Notes under the pieces: model-generated
The model's database searches: none
What the model was told of the DNA's origin: nothing
Seen by the model: only the letters and a program-made list of their open reading frames with translations
NCBI RefSeq assembly: GCF_002575655.3
Contig: NC_053039.3
Location: 372,969,633 to 373,033,632 of the forward strand
From: Aegilops tauschii subsp. strangulata
Lineage: Eukaryota > Streptophyta > Magnoliopsida > Poales > Poaceae
Reading direction: 5' to 3'
Length of the DNA: 64,000 nt
In this document: positions 21,210 to 32,174 of the stretch, one piece after another
Layout: the number at the start of each line of letters is the position of its first letter
How positions within the stretch are numbered: the first letter of the stretch is position 1
Translations under genes and position numbers: made by a program

Positions 21210-22637
21210 ATTACTTGGCACAAACACTATTAAAACATAAAAAGCACAAGCATAATAGAAGCATAACTGTGTAAACACACAAGAACAAAAATAAAAAGTG
21301 AAAAATTATTTTATTCATTGGGTTGCCTCCCAACAAGCGCGATTGTTTTATGCCCCTAGCTAGGCATAATCCATAGATTCAAGTGTTATCATTTTTCTTC
21401 TTATTTTTCATGGATGTGTTTTTGTCAGGAGGTTTTTCAAATATAACATGAAGCACATCATCCATACAGATTTTAGCATTATCCAGTTGTCCATCTGCAT
21501 ATCCCTTTTGATTACCGGCAACAATCCAAGAATATTTTTGATTAACATCATTGAAAACTTGTTGGATCGTATCCAAAATGGGAACTTCCTTTTTAAGATT
21601 TTCATCAAAGATTTGATCACTGCCAAGCATATGTCTTAATAAATAATCACTATTGTAATGGATCTCATCTATTACAGGTTTTCACGGTTCATATCATAAA
21701 AATCAAAGATCTCCCTAGCTTCCCGCATTATGTAATCAAACTCATTCATAAGGACAAGGGTAGCTATCTTCTTAATTTTAGGATCCTTTATAATAGGTAC
21801 CTCATAAAACAATATTTGCAAGGTAGGATGAGTACGAATAAATCTTTTCTCAAGTTTAAGAACTAGTGCTGAAATAGCTTCCGTGTAAGTTCTAGTTCTT
21901 TTAAGTATAGGAGCATCATCACAAGTCAAAGTTCCAATACAATTAAAGAATTCTTGGATGGCAAGTTTTCCTATAACATTTCCTTGTCCCAAAACAAAAG
22001 TTATAGCATCCAGATTAGTAGAACGTCCAAATTTACGAGTTCTGCCATCACCTATTTCTGCCATACCAAAATCACTTAGATGATAGATTTAAAGCAAGCA
22101 AAGAGGCAAACAAGAAGAAGACAAACAAAAAACATTTTTGTATTTTTGCAAAAAAATTAGAAGTGTGGGAGACCAAAACGAGAGGCAAATGGCAAATAAA
22201 GTAATTGCAAGGAGATGAGAGTTTATGCCTAGTACTTGATAGATGTTGATGATGTCTCCCCAGTAACGACGCCTGAAATTGTTCCTGATTGCTTGTAACT
22301 GTGTTGGTATTTCCCTGAAGAGGAGAGGATGATGCAGCACAACAAATATGTGCAACCCAACGTGTAAGAGGGGTTGTCAATGCCTCAACGGTATTGAGAT
22401 AGATTAAATTGTATAGGTTCTGATAAATCGATCTATGAAAAATAAAAAATAAAATAAAGAAAGAAAAATTGCAACAAGGTATTTTGTATTTAATAAATTA
22501 TAGGAAATAGACCTCGGGGCATAGTTTTCACTAGAGGCATCTCTCAAGAAAATAGCTTACGGTGGGTAAACAAATTACTGTTGGGCAATTGATGGAAAAG
22601 CGAATCATCATGACGATATCCAAGGCAATTATCATGT
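21210..22637 (-). mobile_element. Old LTR-retrotransposon remnant, minus strand
   Basis: The sequence 'gggttgcctcccaacaagcgc' near 21320 is a familiar Triticeae gypsy-type internal sequence. Its reverse-complement counterpart ('gcgcttgttggaaggcaaccc') appears at about 30867 in the plus-strand remnant. The stretch carries a broken ORF (21379-22064) and long A/T-rich flanks. Element A is inserted in it at 22638, and the other half continues at 30334. Confidence 0.55.
21379..22064 (-). pseudogene. Retroelement-associated ORF of unknown function, frameshifted
   Basis: The ATG at 22064 opens MAEIGDGRTRKFGR and continues for 130 codons to a stop at 21672. The coding phrase resumes one base out of frame (DEIHYNSDYLL, then MLGSDQIFDENLKKEVP) and runs to 21379, giving about 225 residues in all. 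The protein is helical and charged, without a catalytic motif. I associate it with the non-gag/pol ORF of Triticeae gypsy-type elements, from memory only. Confidence 0.45.
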
Positions 22638-23544
22638 TGTCGGCGTCCTGGGAACGGGGGTCACAAGACTTGTCTGCCTGCAGCCCACGGCGAGGCTCCG
22701 CTAGCGGCCCTGTACGGCCCATCTTCATTAGCAAACACTCAAGACCCTCGCGAGGGGCCAAGCCTTGCGAGGCAGTAGACACAAGACCTCCTCGGGGGCA
22801 GCCTCACTAGGCTGGCTCGCGAGGGGCGGAGAGATCCCGGCAAGGGGCACCTCGTGAGGTTCCTGTGATGCAAGCCATGACGACCGAGGCCAGGTGGGTG
22901 CTAGGCGGGCGCCAGCGCGCGCAGTGTACTCGTTTCCTCTTTGGTGCTAAAGAGGCAAGCGCATGCGAGGAGTCCCGAGGCATCAGGCAAAGGTTTCCAT
23001 ATCGGTGCAACAAGACCAAGACCAGCAGGACGGCAGGACAGAGGTCACCGTGGAGCCCAGGATGGCGTCACCACCAGAGCCTTTGGCAGGCGAAGACCAC
23101 CTTTAGTCGGGATAACTTGTACTGGTTGTCTCCCTTCAAATTTAGCCGTTGTTGGATCCCTTCCCGCCTACATTTGGGGAGAGTACCAGGGCCTCTATAA
23201 AGAGGACTAGCCACCACAGTAGGAGGCAACTGATCTTGGATCATTCAGATCATCCTCAACCACACAAGCTCACCGAGGTCAAGAACACCTCTTCTCAGGA
23301 GGTTGTTCTTCCCTTGTACTAGTTCTTCCTCAGCCCAGGAGGCAATCCACCACACCACACTGGAGTAGGGTATTACAATGAGTCGATGGCTTGAACCAAT
23401 ATAAACCATGTATCCATTGTTCTGCGAGTTCGATGTGCTGAGCCTTGAGATCATGGGGAGTGTGTGAGCTAGGGGAGGGAGAGATCTTCGTGCGCACCCC
23501 AGTGTTCGAACCTTGAGGGTTTTGCCGGAACCCGAGATCTGACA
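22638..23544 (+). repeat. 5' LTR of element A
   Basis: It runs from TGTCGGCGTC to ATCTGACA, with a TATA-like 'cctctataaagagg' near 23191. The 3' LTR is about 30 bp shorter and differs at many sites, so the insertion is not recent. Confidence 0.85.
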
Positions 23545-23570
23545 TTTGGCGCGCCAGGTAGGGGTGCGCT
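23545..23570 (+). promoter_or_regulatory. Primer-binding site of element A
   Basis: The sequence 'ttggcgcgccaggtaggggt' directly follows the LTR. The same site with one change (ttggcacgcc...) follows the LTR of element C at 47479. It is the expected place for tRNA-primed minus-strand synthesis; the tRNA species was not determined. Confidence 0.65.
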
Positions 23571-23621
23571 GAAGCTTTCCTTCCATCGATCCACGCTCCA
23601 CCGCCTCTGTGCCTTGTCCCC

Positions 23622-24619
23622 ATGGCCGGCGTCGCTCCTCTAGCTGGGATGATGGACGCCCACAACGGCACCAGGGGGCTCGGAGTCCCTGCCCCCGCCT
23701 TCCGACGGGCACAATGGCCGCCCAAGTTCAAGCCGGAGATGCCGCCGCGTTACAACGGCGCGGCAGACCTGTTGGCCTTCCTGCGGCATATGAGAAGGCC
23801 GTCCTGAAGGCTGGGGGCGACGACAAGGTCATGGCCAGCTGGCTTTCCATGGCCCTCGCTTGTGCACCGCGCGCATGGCTGCTCACCCTCCCAGGATCTT
23901 TAGTGGCATCTTGGGAGGAGCTGCACAGCCTCTTCGTCGTGCGCTTCGCGGCACTGGCGCCCCGCGCCATAGCAGCCCTCCTCGGCAGCTCGCAAGCACC
24001 GCCCTCGGATCGTCACACCAAGCAGTTCTTCCGCCAGATTGGCGCCGCCCCCGTGCAGCAACGAGCTCCCCCAGGTTGGGCGGCGCCCAAGGCCGACCTC
24101 ACCTTCGACTCGGGGGACCATCCCATCACCACCGTCGGCTTGGGAATGCTCCCAATGCTTTGCACACCTACCATCTGCAACGTAGCTGTCACCAAGACCC
24201 TCAGCGACGGCGGCGCCGGCCTCAACATGCTCTCCGTGGAGGTTTTTATCCTCCTTCACGTACCACTCGAATGGCTCCGCCCCAGCAAGCCCTTCTCCAG
24301 GGTTGGCGGCGGCTCTGCCAGCCCCCTGGGGCAGATCTGCCTTCCTGTGACCTTCGGCACTCGCGACAACTACCGCACCGAGCTGATCAACTTCGACATC
24401 GCCCGCATCGGCCTCCCGTACAACACCATCCTCGGGTACCCGGCTCTGGCTCAGTTTATGGCGGCGACCCACCCGGCATACAACCTCATGAAGATGCCCG
24501 GGAGCAAGGACATCCTCACCGTAGTTGGGGACACCAAGGAGGCACTGGCGGCGCTCAAGCTTGCCCTCAAAAACTGCTGCGGCATTGCGACCGGCCCACG
24601 GGGCCACCCCTGGAGCTAA
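23622..24619 (+). pseudogene. gag-protease remnant of element A
   Basis: The ATG at 23622 starts a gag N-terminus (WPPKFKPEMPPRYNG) that changes frame near 23790. In the second frame it reads KVMASWLSMALACAPRAWLL, the conserved retrotransposon gag helix region also seen in element C. The gag C-terminal half and zinc knuckle are missing: the text jumps to SDRHTKQFFRQIG and then the protease. The protease active site appears as SDGGAGLN (usual DGG/DSG type), and the flap/C-terminal part as LPYNTILGYPAL. A stop falls at 24617-24619. Confidence 0.75.
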
Positions 24620-24680
24620 GGAGGCCGCGCCAACAAAGAAGAAGTAGTTGTTCACTCAAGATTGGGCCGAAACTAAGTAG

Positions 24681-25415
24681 GTGATGGTCGAGGAAGATGG
24701 ATCCTCGGGAGCCACCTTCACCATAGGCGCCAACCTCGACCCGGATCAAGAAGAGGCATTGGTGAGGTTCCTGCATGCGAACAAGGATGTATTCACTTGG
24801 AAACCCAAGCAACTAGTAGGGGTCCCGAGGGGGGTGATCGAGCATCATTTGAAGGTGTGCCCCAATGTGCGACCCGTGAAGCAGAAGGCGCGGCGATAGT
24901 CCACGGAGAAGCAATCCTTCATCGTCCAGGAAACCCGCAAGCTAGAGGCAGCAGGTGTCATTCACGACGTTCGGTACCCTGAGTGGCCGGCGAACCCTGT
25001 CGTCGTGCCGAAGAAAGGCGGGAAGGAGCGGATGTGTGTCAACTTCACAAACCTCAACAAGGCATGTCCCCAAGACCCGTTCTCGCTTCCGCACATCGAC
25101 CAAATTGTTGACGCCACCGCCGAGTGCGACCAGCTGTGCTTCCTGGACACGTTCTCAGGATATCACCAGATCAAGATGGCAGTGGAGGATGTGGAGAAGA
25201 CGACCTTCCAGACCCCGTGTGGGGAGTACTGCTACACTTGCATGTCGTTCGGGCTGCGCAACGCAGGAGCGACCTTCCAACGGCTGATGCACATTGCCCT
25301 AGGTCAGCAGCTCGGGAGAAACGTCGAGGACATCATGGTAAAATCTCGGGAGGCGAGAACTTTGATTCAGGACCTAGAGGAGACCTTCGCGAGCCTACGC
25401 CAGGTGGACCTGTGA
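24681..25415 (+). pseudogene. Reverse transcriptase, first part, element A
   Basis: Recognisable blocks are KNKDVFTWKPKQL-like text, then VVVPKKGGKERMCVNFTNLN, FSLPHIDQIVDATA, FLDTFSGYHQIKM (usual FLDAYSGYHQI) and SFGLRNAGATFQRLM. The catalytic block usually read YVDDIVVKS is NVEDIMVKS, so one of the two adjacent aspartates is replaced by Glu and the Tyr by Asn. In-frame stops lie at 24897-24899 (TAG) and 25413-25415 (TGA). The enzyme would be inactive. Confidence 0.8.
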
Positions 25416-25427
25416 CTCAACCCAGAG

Positions 25428-26830
25428 ATGTGTGTGTTCGGTGTCCCCTCCGGCAAGCTGCTGGGCTTCCTTCTGTCCCACAGGGGGATCGAGGCTAACT
25501 CAAAGAATGTCAAGGCGATAGAAGACATGATCCCACCACAAACTCTCAAGGAGATGCAGAAGCTGGCGGGCTGCGTGACCTCACTGGGGCGCTTCATCTC
25601 CAAGCTGGGAGAGCGCGCCCTGCCATTCTTCAAGCTGATGAATAAGAAGGGCCCGTTCGAGTGGACCCCGGAGGCTGACCAAGCATTTCAAGACCTCAAG
25701 AGATACCTGACCATCCCACCAGGAATGGTAGCGCCTCGCCCCCTCGAGCCACTGGTGCTTTACTTGGCCGCCATGCCCTACTCGGTAAGTGTAGGGTTGG
25801 TCGCGGTCCGGGAAGAGTGCCAGGTCAAGAGCGCGCGGCGTAACGCTGCGCCTACAGACGGGACAACACAGAGCCAACATAGCCCCACCAATGCCACGTC
25901 AACATCAGCAGAAGACCAAGCTCCGCAAGGCAGCGGTGCAGGGCCTGTGGAGGCCCTGATAGGTGATCAAGCTCACGAGGACCCCTCGCCTCCGGAGGAG
26001 TCCCAGCCTCTTGGGGCCTCGGACCCCGTCAACGCTCCCGCGCTTGTTGAGAACCCGGTGTACTTCGTCGGCACGGTGCTAAAGGACGCAAGAGCACGAT
26101 ACCCCATGCCCCAGAAGCTCTTGCTCACACTCTTGGTGGCCTCGCGTAAACTGCGTTACTACTTCCAAGGTCACCCAATCAAGGTCGTCTCGGCCTACCC
26201 TCTGGAGAGGGTACTTAGGAGCCCCAACGCTGCTGGAAGAATCGCCGAATGGAACATCGAGCTGCAAGCATTTCAGCTGGAGTTCAGCACAACCAGGGTC
26301 ATCAAGGGAGCCGCGCTCGCCGACTTCGTGGCGGAGTGGACTGACGCCCCGGTGCTTGAAGCAGGCGAGGACCGATCCCTCTTGCCAGGAAGTGAAGCAC
26401 CAGATGGCCGGGTCATGTACTTTGATGGCGCATTCGCACGCCAGGGCGCGGGAGCTGGACCAGTGCTCATCTCGCCAACTCAGGACAAGCTCTACTACGC
26501 CATACAGCTCTGCTTCCCGCAAGGCGAGAAGGTCTCCAACAACATCGCGGAGTATGAAGGCCTCATCGCTGGCTTTAAGGCTGCGGTGGCCCTGGGGGTA
26601 AACCGTCTCACCATCAGGGGCGACTCGCAGCTCCTCGTCAACTTCTCAAACAAGGTATATGAGCCGAGGGATGAGCATATGGAAGCATACCTTGCGGAGG
26701 TACGCAAAATGGAAAAGTAGTTCTTGGGCCTAGAGTTGCAGCACGTACCCCGTGGCACCATCAAAGAGGCCGACGACATTGCCAAGAGGGCATCCAAGTG
26801 CCAATCCAAGAACCTGGCGTCTTCGAGGAG
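25428..26830 (+). pseudogene. RT connection and RNase H domains of element A
   Basis: The frame resumes at MCVFGVPSGKLLGFLLSHRG (RT thumb) and continues through the connection domain (WTPEADQAFQDLKRYL) to RNase H. The RNase H block YFDGAFARQGAGAGPVLISP has the first catalytic Asp, and AEYEGLIAGFKAAVALG and IRGDSQLLVNF supply the Glu and second Asp. A stop at 26718-26720 interrupts it, and the tail continues as ADDIAKRASK. Without the stops this would be a complete RNase H. Confidence 0.8.
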
Positions 26831-27442
26831 CGGCTCTTCAAGCCTTCGGCAGCACCTTCGCTGTCAGGTCCAGCGCCGCCTCGGGAGGAACTCCCCCAAC
26901 CACCTCCCTCGGGAGCCCCGGCTTGCGGCCCGACTTCGGGAGCGCGCCTACTCCTGGCGCTCGAGCCTCAGGAGGGGTGCTGGACCAAGGAGTTCAAGGA
27001 GTACCTGACAGAAGGGACGCTGCCGGAGAAAGAGGAGGACGCGGAGCGTGTGGGCCGACAAGCTACGACATACTACATCCAAGACGATGAGCTATACAAG
27101 AAGCGGCCAAATGATGTTTCCTTACGATGCATCTCCAGGGAACTTCGAGCACCACTGGGGGCGGAATGCCGCTGCGAAGCCATGCTTCGAGCGGCAAGAT
27201 ATCAGCAGGCGCTGCGGCGGTATCACTGCCGCAACCTCCGCCCCAGGACACTTGAGGTGGGCGACCTCGTCCTAAGGTGGGTGCTCTCCAGGGAAGGGCT
27301 GCATAAGCTCTCACCCACGTGGGAGGGCCCGTTTAGGGTCGCCCACGTCTCCAAGCCTGGCACCATGCGCCTGGAGACGCAGGACAGGGTCCCCATCCAG
27401 AACGCGTGGAACATGCAGCACCTCCAGAAGTTCTACCCATGA
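26798..27442 (+). pseudogene. Integrase remnant with the catalytic core deleted
   Basis: The N-terminal approach (WTKEFKEYLTEGTLPE, YYIQDDELYKKRPND) leads toward where the H2C2 finger should be. After about 20 residues it jumps directly to a C-terminal region (LRPRTLEVGDLVLR, LSPTWEGPFRVAHV, NAWNMQHLQKFYP). The DDE catalytic core of about 150 residues is absent. The frame itself is open, so this deletion product could still be translated. Confidence 0.75.
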
Positions 27443-28315
27443 AGCAAGGCCCGGCGCCTGTGAAGCAAGGCCCCGTGCCTGTGAAGGTCTCCTCTCGTGA
27501 CACTCTCACGTAATAATGAGTGGGGCTGTACACACCCCGGAGTCTCAGGAGTGCCGCCCTCGGGCCTCGGGGACTCCCTCCCACGTCCTAGTGGCAGCAC
27601 TTAGCTCCGCGCTGGTGAGAAGACTAGACTAGGTGCCAGACGCGGCTTTTCATTTGCTTTCCGTAGTTGGCTTGCCCCTCTCTAATGGAAATTCTCATTC
27701 TGGTGTTTCTTGTCGTCTTGGTTCGATCACCTTTTTCCTCTGTTTCTTCCCTTCGTTCTTTGCTTTGGCCTGTACTCTCCCTCGCATGCCTCGCGAGGGG
27801 GCTCGACAGGTGCACTCGTGAGCGCTTTTCCTGGTCTTCGCGAGGCACCCTTGCTCGAGCTCGCAAGCTGGCGCACCTCCCCCTCTTAAGTCCGTGCCCC
27901 TCGGGTACCGCGACGCAGAGCACTAGGTCGCGGCAGGCCATGCCTAGGGCCTGGCCCTGGGCTTGAAAGAATAAGAGTTCCTTGAGAAATTTTTGCAGTT
28001 CCTCGACGTCTCCTTAGCCTATGGCATGGAGGTCTCACCAGGTGCCGGGAGGTGTGCGCCTCACGAAGCGGAAACTACTTCAGATACGCCAAGCTAAGTT
28101 ATCTCTACACGCCTACATAAAACACTGGTGCTGCAACACAACACAGGAACAATAAACATAACATAGCGACTTGGAAATCACGGTTCGTTGCACGCCCTTT
28201 CAGGGCCCCATACTTGTTTCTTTCTTGAGTGCAGGAAGAAAGGAAATAACAAAACAAAAGCGGCGCGCACCCCCGCAGCAGTTCATGAGGGCAGGCCCTC
28301 GGCGCCCTCCTGAAC
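27443..28315. other. 3' non-coding region of element A
   Basis: It lies between the end of pol and the antisense ORF. A phrase at about 27515 ('gtggggctgtacacaccccgg' type) has a counterpart in element C at about 59860, so the region is conserved between family members. No gene is seen. Confidence 0.5.
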
Positions 28316-29197
28316 TCAGCCAGACCCCTCCTCGTGCTTCACGGGGGCGCGGCAACGAGACGACCCACTACCGCCCTCGAAGCGGGCACGGCGGCGTGGT
28401 GGCTGGTCATAGCCGCCGCTGCTGGAGCTGTCGCCGGAGGAAGAGCCACCGTAGCTGGACGAGCCGCGGCCAGCGCCGAGGGCAGGCTCACCTTCACCCT
28501 CGTCACGACCGTCGCCAAGGCTGAGCACCTCGCCGCCGCCGTTGTCCTCGGGGCAGTACCCGGCGTGGCGACCGTCTTCCATGAATACCCGCACGTAGAG
28601 GGTCGCGTTGCCGTCGTACTTGAAGTGGAGGGTGCACCGCCTACCCAGGCTGCACGCGCGGGCAAACGTCTGCCAGCCGCGGGCTAGGGCTGCATTGCCC
28701 GCAACGGAGACTTCCACCACGACCCACGAAGCCTTGCTGCAGCAGCTGTCGACCTGCAGCCAGAGACCGCCCGGGCCTATGGCCAGCAGTTCGCCGGCGA
28801 AGAAGCGCGGGAGCTAAAGCCTGGTGCCGGCCGGGTTCTCTGACCACACGATGAACTCCGGCAGCACCTCCGTCGAGTGGAAGCGCGGCGGGGGAGGCCG
28901 CGCAACCACGGCACGCCTCACTTCATCGACGGGGCTTCCATGACCTGGGCAGCCCCCACCGCGCGAGGAGGCGCCGCCGCGGCCGCAAGGGGCCACGGCG
29001 GGGGTCACAACGTGCTTACGCGGGCGATCGCGCCCCCTCTTAGGCGGCGGCGAGACGGGCCCCTCCTGGCGGGCCTTCCCCTTCTCTGCGGCCGAGAACC
29101 TCTTCACCGGCGCCATGGGTGTCGCTGCTAGTAGTGACACAAGGGAGAAGAAGTGAGCGGAGCAGGAAGAGATGGGTGACGGGGGCTCCTCCCCCAC
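28316..29197 (-). pseudogene. Antisense ORF with a B3-like DNA-binding domain, one stop
   Basis: It runs opposite to gag-pol from the ATG at 29197 (or the internal M of MAPVKRFSAAEKGKAR) to 28316, broken only by a TAG at 28814-28816. The N-terminus has Lys/Arg clusters typical of nuclear targeting (PPPKRGRDRPRKH). The B3-like part reads LPRFFAGELLAIGPGGLWLQ, then WVVVEV, ALARGWQTFARACSLG, LHFKYDGNATLYVRVF; the GW..FA and F.YDG..... VRVF spacing is that of plant B3 domains. The tail is Ser/Gly-rich and Arg-rich. Tat-lineage gypsy elements are known to have antisense ORFs; identifying this one as B3-like is my inference. Confidence 0.6.
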
Positions 29198-29451
29198 TTC
29201 TCATTTATAGCAGGAGAAGGCCAACCGGCGACCCCCACAATCACAGGTAATGATTGTTTTCTCTGCATGCATCAGGGACTCGTCAAGTCTGGCAGTTGCC
29301 GAGGCAGCGTGGGGAAGCGCAGACACCCACGTCCCATCAATCGCCACGTGTCAACCGAGGCCGCAGGCTGTTGGGGCCCGTGGCGCTCCACACTTGCCCC
29401 TTGGCTTCGCCTCGAAACCAAGTCCGAGCGCGCCTTGGGCCCGGGGGCTAC

Positions 29452-30328
29452 TCTCAGCGTCCTGGGAATGGGGGTCCCCAGACTTGCCTGCCTGCGGCCC
29501 ACGGCGTGGCTCAGCTAGCGGCCCTGTACGGCCCATCTTCATCAGCAAACACTCAAGACCCTCGCGAGGCGGACGACACAAGAACTCCTAGGGGGCAGCC
29601 TCACTAGGCTGGCTCGCGAGGGTCGGGGAGATCAAGGCAAGGGGCACCTCGTGAGGTTCCTGTGACGCAAGCCATGACGATCGAGGCTAGGTGGGCGCCA
29701 GCGCGCAGTGTACTCGTTTCCTCTTTGGTGCTAAAGAGGCAAGCGCAGGCGAGGAGTCCCAAGGCATCAGGCAAATGTTTCCATATCAGTGCAACAAGAC
29801 CAAGACCAGCAGGACGGCAGGACGGAGGTCACTGTGGAGCCCAGGACGGCGTCACCACCAGAGCCTTTGGCAGGCGAAGACCACCTTTAGTCAGGATAAC
29901 TTGTACTGGTTGTCTCCCTTCAAATTTGTCCGTTGTTGGATCCATTCCCGCCTATATTTGGGGAGAGGACCAGGGCCTCTATAAAGAGGACTAGCCACCA
30001 TAGTAGAAGGCAACTGATCTTGGATCATTCAGATCATCCTCAGCCACACAAGCTCACCGAGCTCAAGAACACCTTCCCTCAGGAGGCTGTTCTTCTCGTG
30101 TACTAGTTCTTCCTCAGCCCAAGAGGCAATCAGCCACACCACACTAGAGTAGGGTATTACACCGCGTCGGTGGCCCGCACTAGTATAAACCCTGTGTCCA
30201 TTGTTCTGTGTGTTCGATGTGCTGAGCCTTGGGATCGTCGGGAGTGTGTGAGCTAGGGGACGGAGAGATCTTCGTGCGCACCCCAGTGTTCAAACCTTGA
30301 GGGTTTTGCCGGAACCCAAAATCCAACA
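29452..30328 (+). repeat. 3' LTR of element A
   Basis: It starts just after a purine-rich tract (gggcccgggggctac) that fits the polypurine tract. Its first bases are decayed (tctcagcgtcc against TGTCGGCGTCC). It ends at 30328 before the CATGT duplication. A TATA-like 'cctctataaagagg' lies near 29973. Confidence 0.85.
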
Positions 30329-30333
30329 CATGT

Positions 30334-31261
30334 ATATAGGCATCACGTCCAAGATTGGTATACCGGCTCCTATGTCATCTACTACTATTACTCCACACCT
30401 CTACTGCTATCCAGCATACATCTAGTGTATTAAATTCATGGGAAAACAGAGTAATGCAATAAGAACGATGACATGAAGTAGACGAGATAAACTCACGTAT
30501 GAACAAACCCACCTTGTTTATGAACGAAGAATATTTTATGTGATTGTTATATTGTTGAACTTGATTATGATCCTACATGTAATTATTATGAGAGAGGAAA
30601 ATATGGTTGTAGAAATTTTCATGTTACAAAATTACCTCTCGTTATGTTGAGATTGCTTTTGTTTCTTTCTTCTTCCTTGCATATGCTAGTTTTTGGTTTG
30701 TTTGATAATTGGTTTGCCTATAAGATGCCTATGCATAGGAAGTATGTTGGACTTAGATGTGTTTTCCACATGCTATATGATGATCTCTTTGTGCTTCAAT
30801 TCTTGTCTTTCATGTGAGCATCATCTAAGTTATCTTTGCCTAGCTAAGGGTGTTAAACATTAGCGCTTGTTGGAAGGCAACCCAATTTTATTTTCGTTCT
30901 TTGCTTTTTGGTTCTGTTTTGCAATAAATAATTCATCTAGCCTCTGGTTAGATGTGTTTTGTGTTTTAATTAGTGTTTGTGCCAAGAAAGACCTTTGGGA
31001 TTGCTTCCAATGATAGTTGAGTTGATCTTGTTGAAAAACAAAAACTTTTGCCCCTAGTTCCAGAATTTTTAAAAATTATAGAAGCATGATAAAATTATGA
31101 AGTTTTAACACAAGATTGATATACAAATTTACTCTGTTTGTCTAATTTTTCAGAATTTTTGGAGTTATAGAAGTATTCGAATTATTCAGATTACTACTGA
31201 CTGTTCTGTTTTTGACAAATTCTATTTTCTATGTGTTGTTTGCTTATTTTGATGAATCTAT
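30334..31261 (+). mobile_element. LTR-retrotransposon remnant flanking element A and CACTA-1
   Basis: The first 190 bp (to about 30525) continue the minus-strand remnant interrupted by element A. From about 30535 the sequence reads as plus-strand Triticeae gypsy internal DNA ('atgagagaggaaaatatggt', 'gcgcttgttggaaggcaacc'). This is a junction of two opposed fragments. The plus-strand part resumes at 42144 beyond CACTA-1. No intact ORF is present. Confidence 0.55.
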
Positions 31262-31279
31262 CACTACTGGAATCAGCTA

Positions 31280-31750
31280 TTTTGCCGTCTGCCACTGCGG
31301 ACGGCAAAGGCCTTTGCCGTCAGCCGCGGACGGCAACAGGCTCCGGCAAAGTAGGCTATGGTAAACAGCTACTTTGCCGTCTGCTTCCTGGCGGCTGACG
31401 GCAAAGGCCCTTTGCCGTCCGCCGCGGACGGCAAAGAGGGCGGACGGCAATAATTGTGCCTTCAGTCCGTTAAGTGGCTAACGGCAGGCCTTTGCCATCC
31501 GCCGCGGACGGCAAACTTTCTAGTGCCTTTGCCGTCTGCCATATGATGTCATCTACACGTCACTACATGGCAGGCCTTTGCCGTCCGCCGCTGACGGCAA
31601 ACTCTTTTACTCTTTGTCGTCTGCCACTGTAAGCAAGTTGACCAAATGGGTCAGCTCCCAGGAAGCACAGCTGGATGCCACATGGCCTGTTTGCCGTCTG
31701 CTGCAGACGGCAAAGAGCCCATTGCCGTCGGTGGCAGACGGCAAAGAGCC
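31280..31750. repeat. Subterminal repeats of CACTA-1, 3' side
   Basis: The motif 'tttgccgtctgc' and its complement 'gcagacggcaaa' occur about 15 times, often as back-to-back palindromes. The same motifs crowd the other end (41815-42120). Such paired subterminal motifs are the expected binding sites for CACTA transposition proteins. Confidence 0.8.
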
Positions 31751-31759
31751 TGCATACTA

Positions 31760-32170
31760 GCTCTTATTCTGTTTTTTATTAAATCCAACAATTTTCATCA
31801 CAAATATATATGACATATATAGATATATTTCACAGCAAACATATAAGATATATATGATATATATGACAACAATTTTCACAGCAAACATATAAGATATCCA
31901 TCCAACATGCAGAGTTCCATCATACATAGTTCCATCACATATGTTCCATCCAACTACCAAGTTCCATCATACATAGCATAGTTCATCCAACTACCAAGAT
32001 ACATGCATAGTTCAACGATACAAAAGAAACAGAGAAAGGGATAAGGAGCACTCCATCTATGCAAGCTTTCATCAAGTGAATGAAATCTGCAAAATGAAAA
32101 ATAAGAAAGTTAGAAATAGGTGACTAGAACAAGAAGAAGACTAGAACAAGAAGAAGACTAGAACAAGAAG
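31760..32170. other. A/T-rich non-coding part of CACTA-1
   Basis: It contains repeated phrases such as 'gttccatc' with 'acatag', 'catataagatat', and a short tandem of 'actagaacaagaagaag' near 32120-32165. No gene is present. Confidence 0.5.
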
Positions 32171-32174
32171 AGTA

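Larger units (their letters stand above)
22638..30328 (+). mobile_element. Gypsy-type LTR retrotransposon, element A (7.7 kb)
   Basis: It is bounded by a perfect 5-bp target duplication CATGT (22633-22637 and 30329-30333). The LTRs are 22638-23544 and 29452-30328, beginning TGTCGGCGTC (decayed to tctcagcgtc in the 3' copy) and ending near ...GACA/...AACA. The internal order is primer-binding site, gag remnant, protease, reverse transcriptase, RNase H, integrase remnant, then a 1.7-kb 3' region with an antisense ORF. The order RT, RNase H, integrase places it in gypsy. The antisense ORF suggests the Tat lineage (Grande/RIRE2-like). It is non-autonomous because of deletions and stops. Confidence 0.85.

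Noticed and set aside
23860..24684. Long overlapping plus and minus frames in the gag-protease region of element A
   Set aside because: They are high-GC shadows of the real gag-protease frame, which alone has the protease motif.
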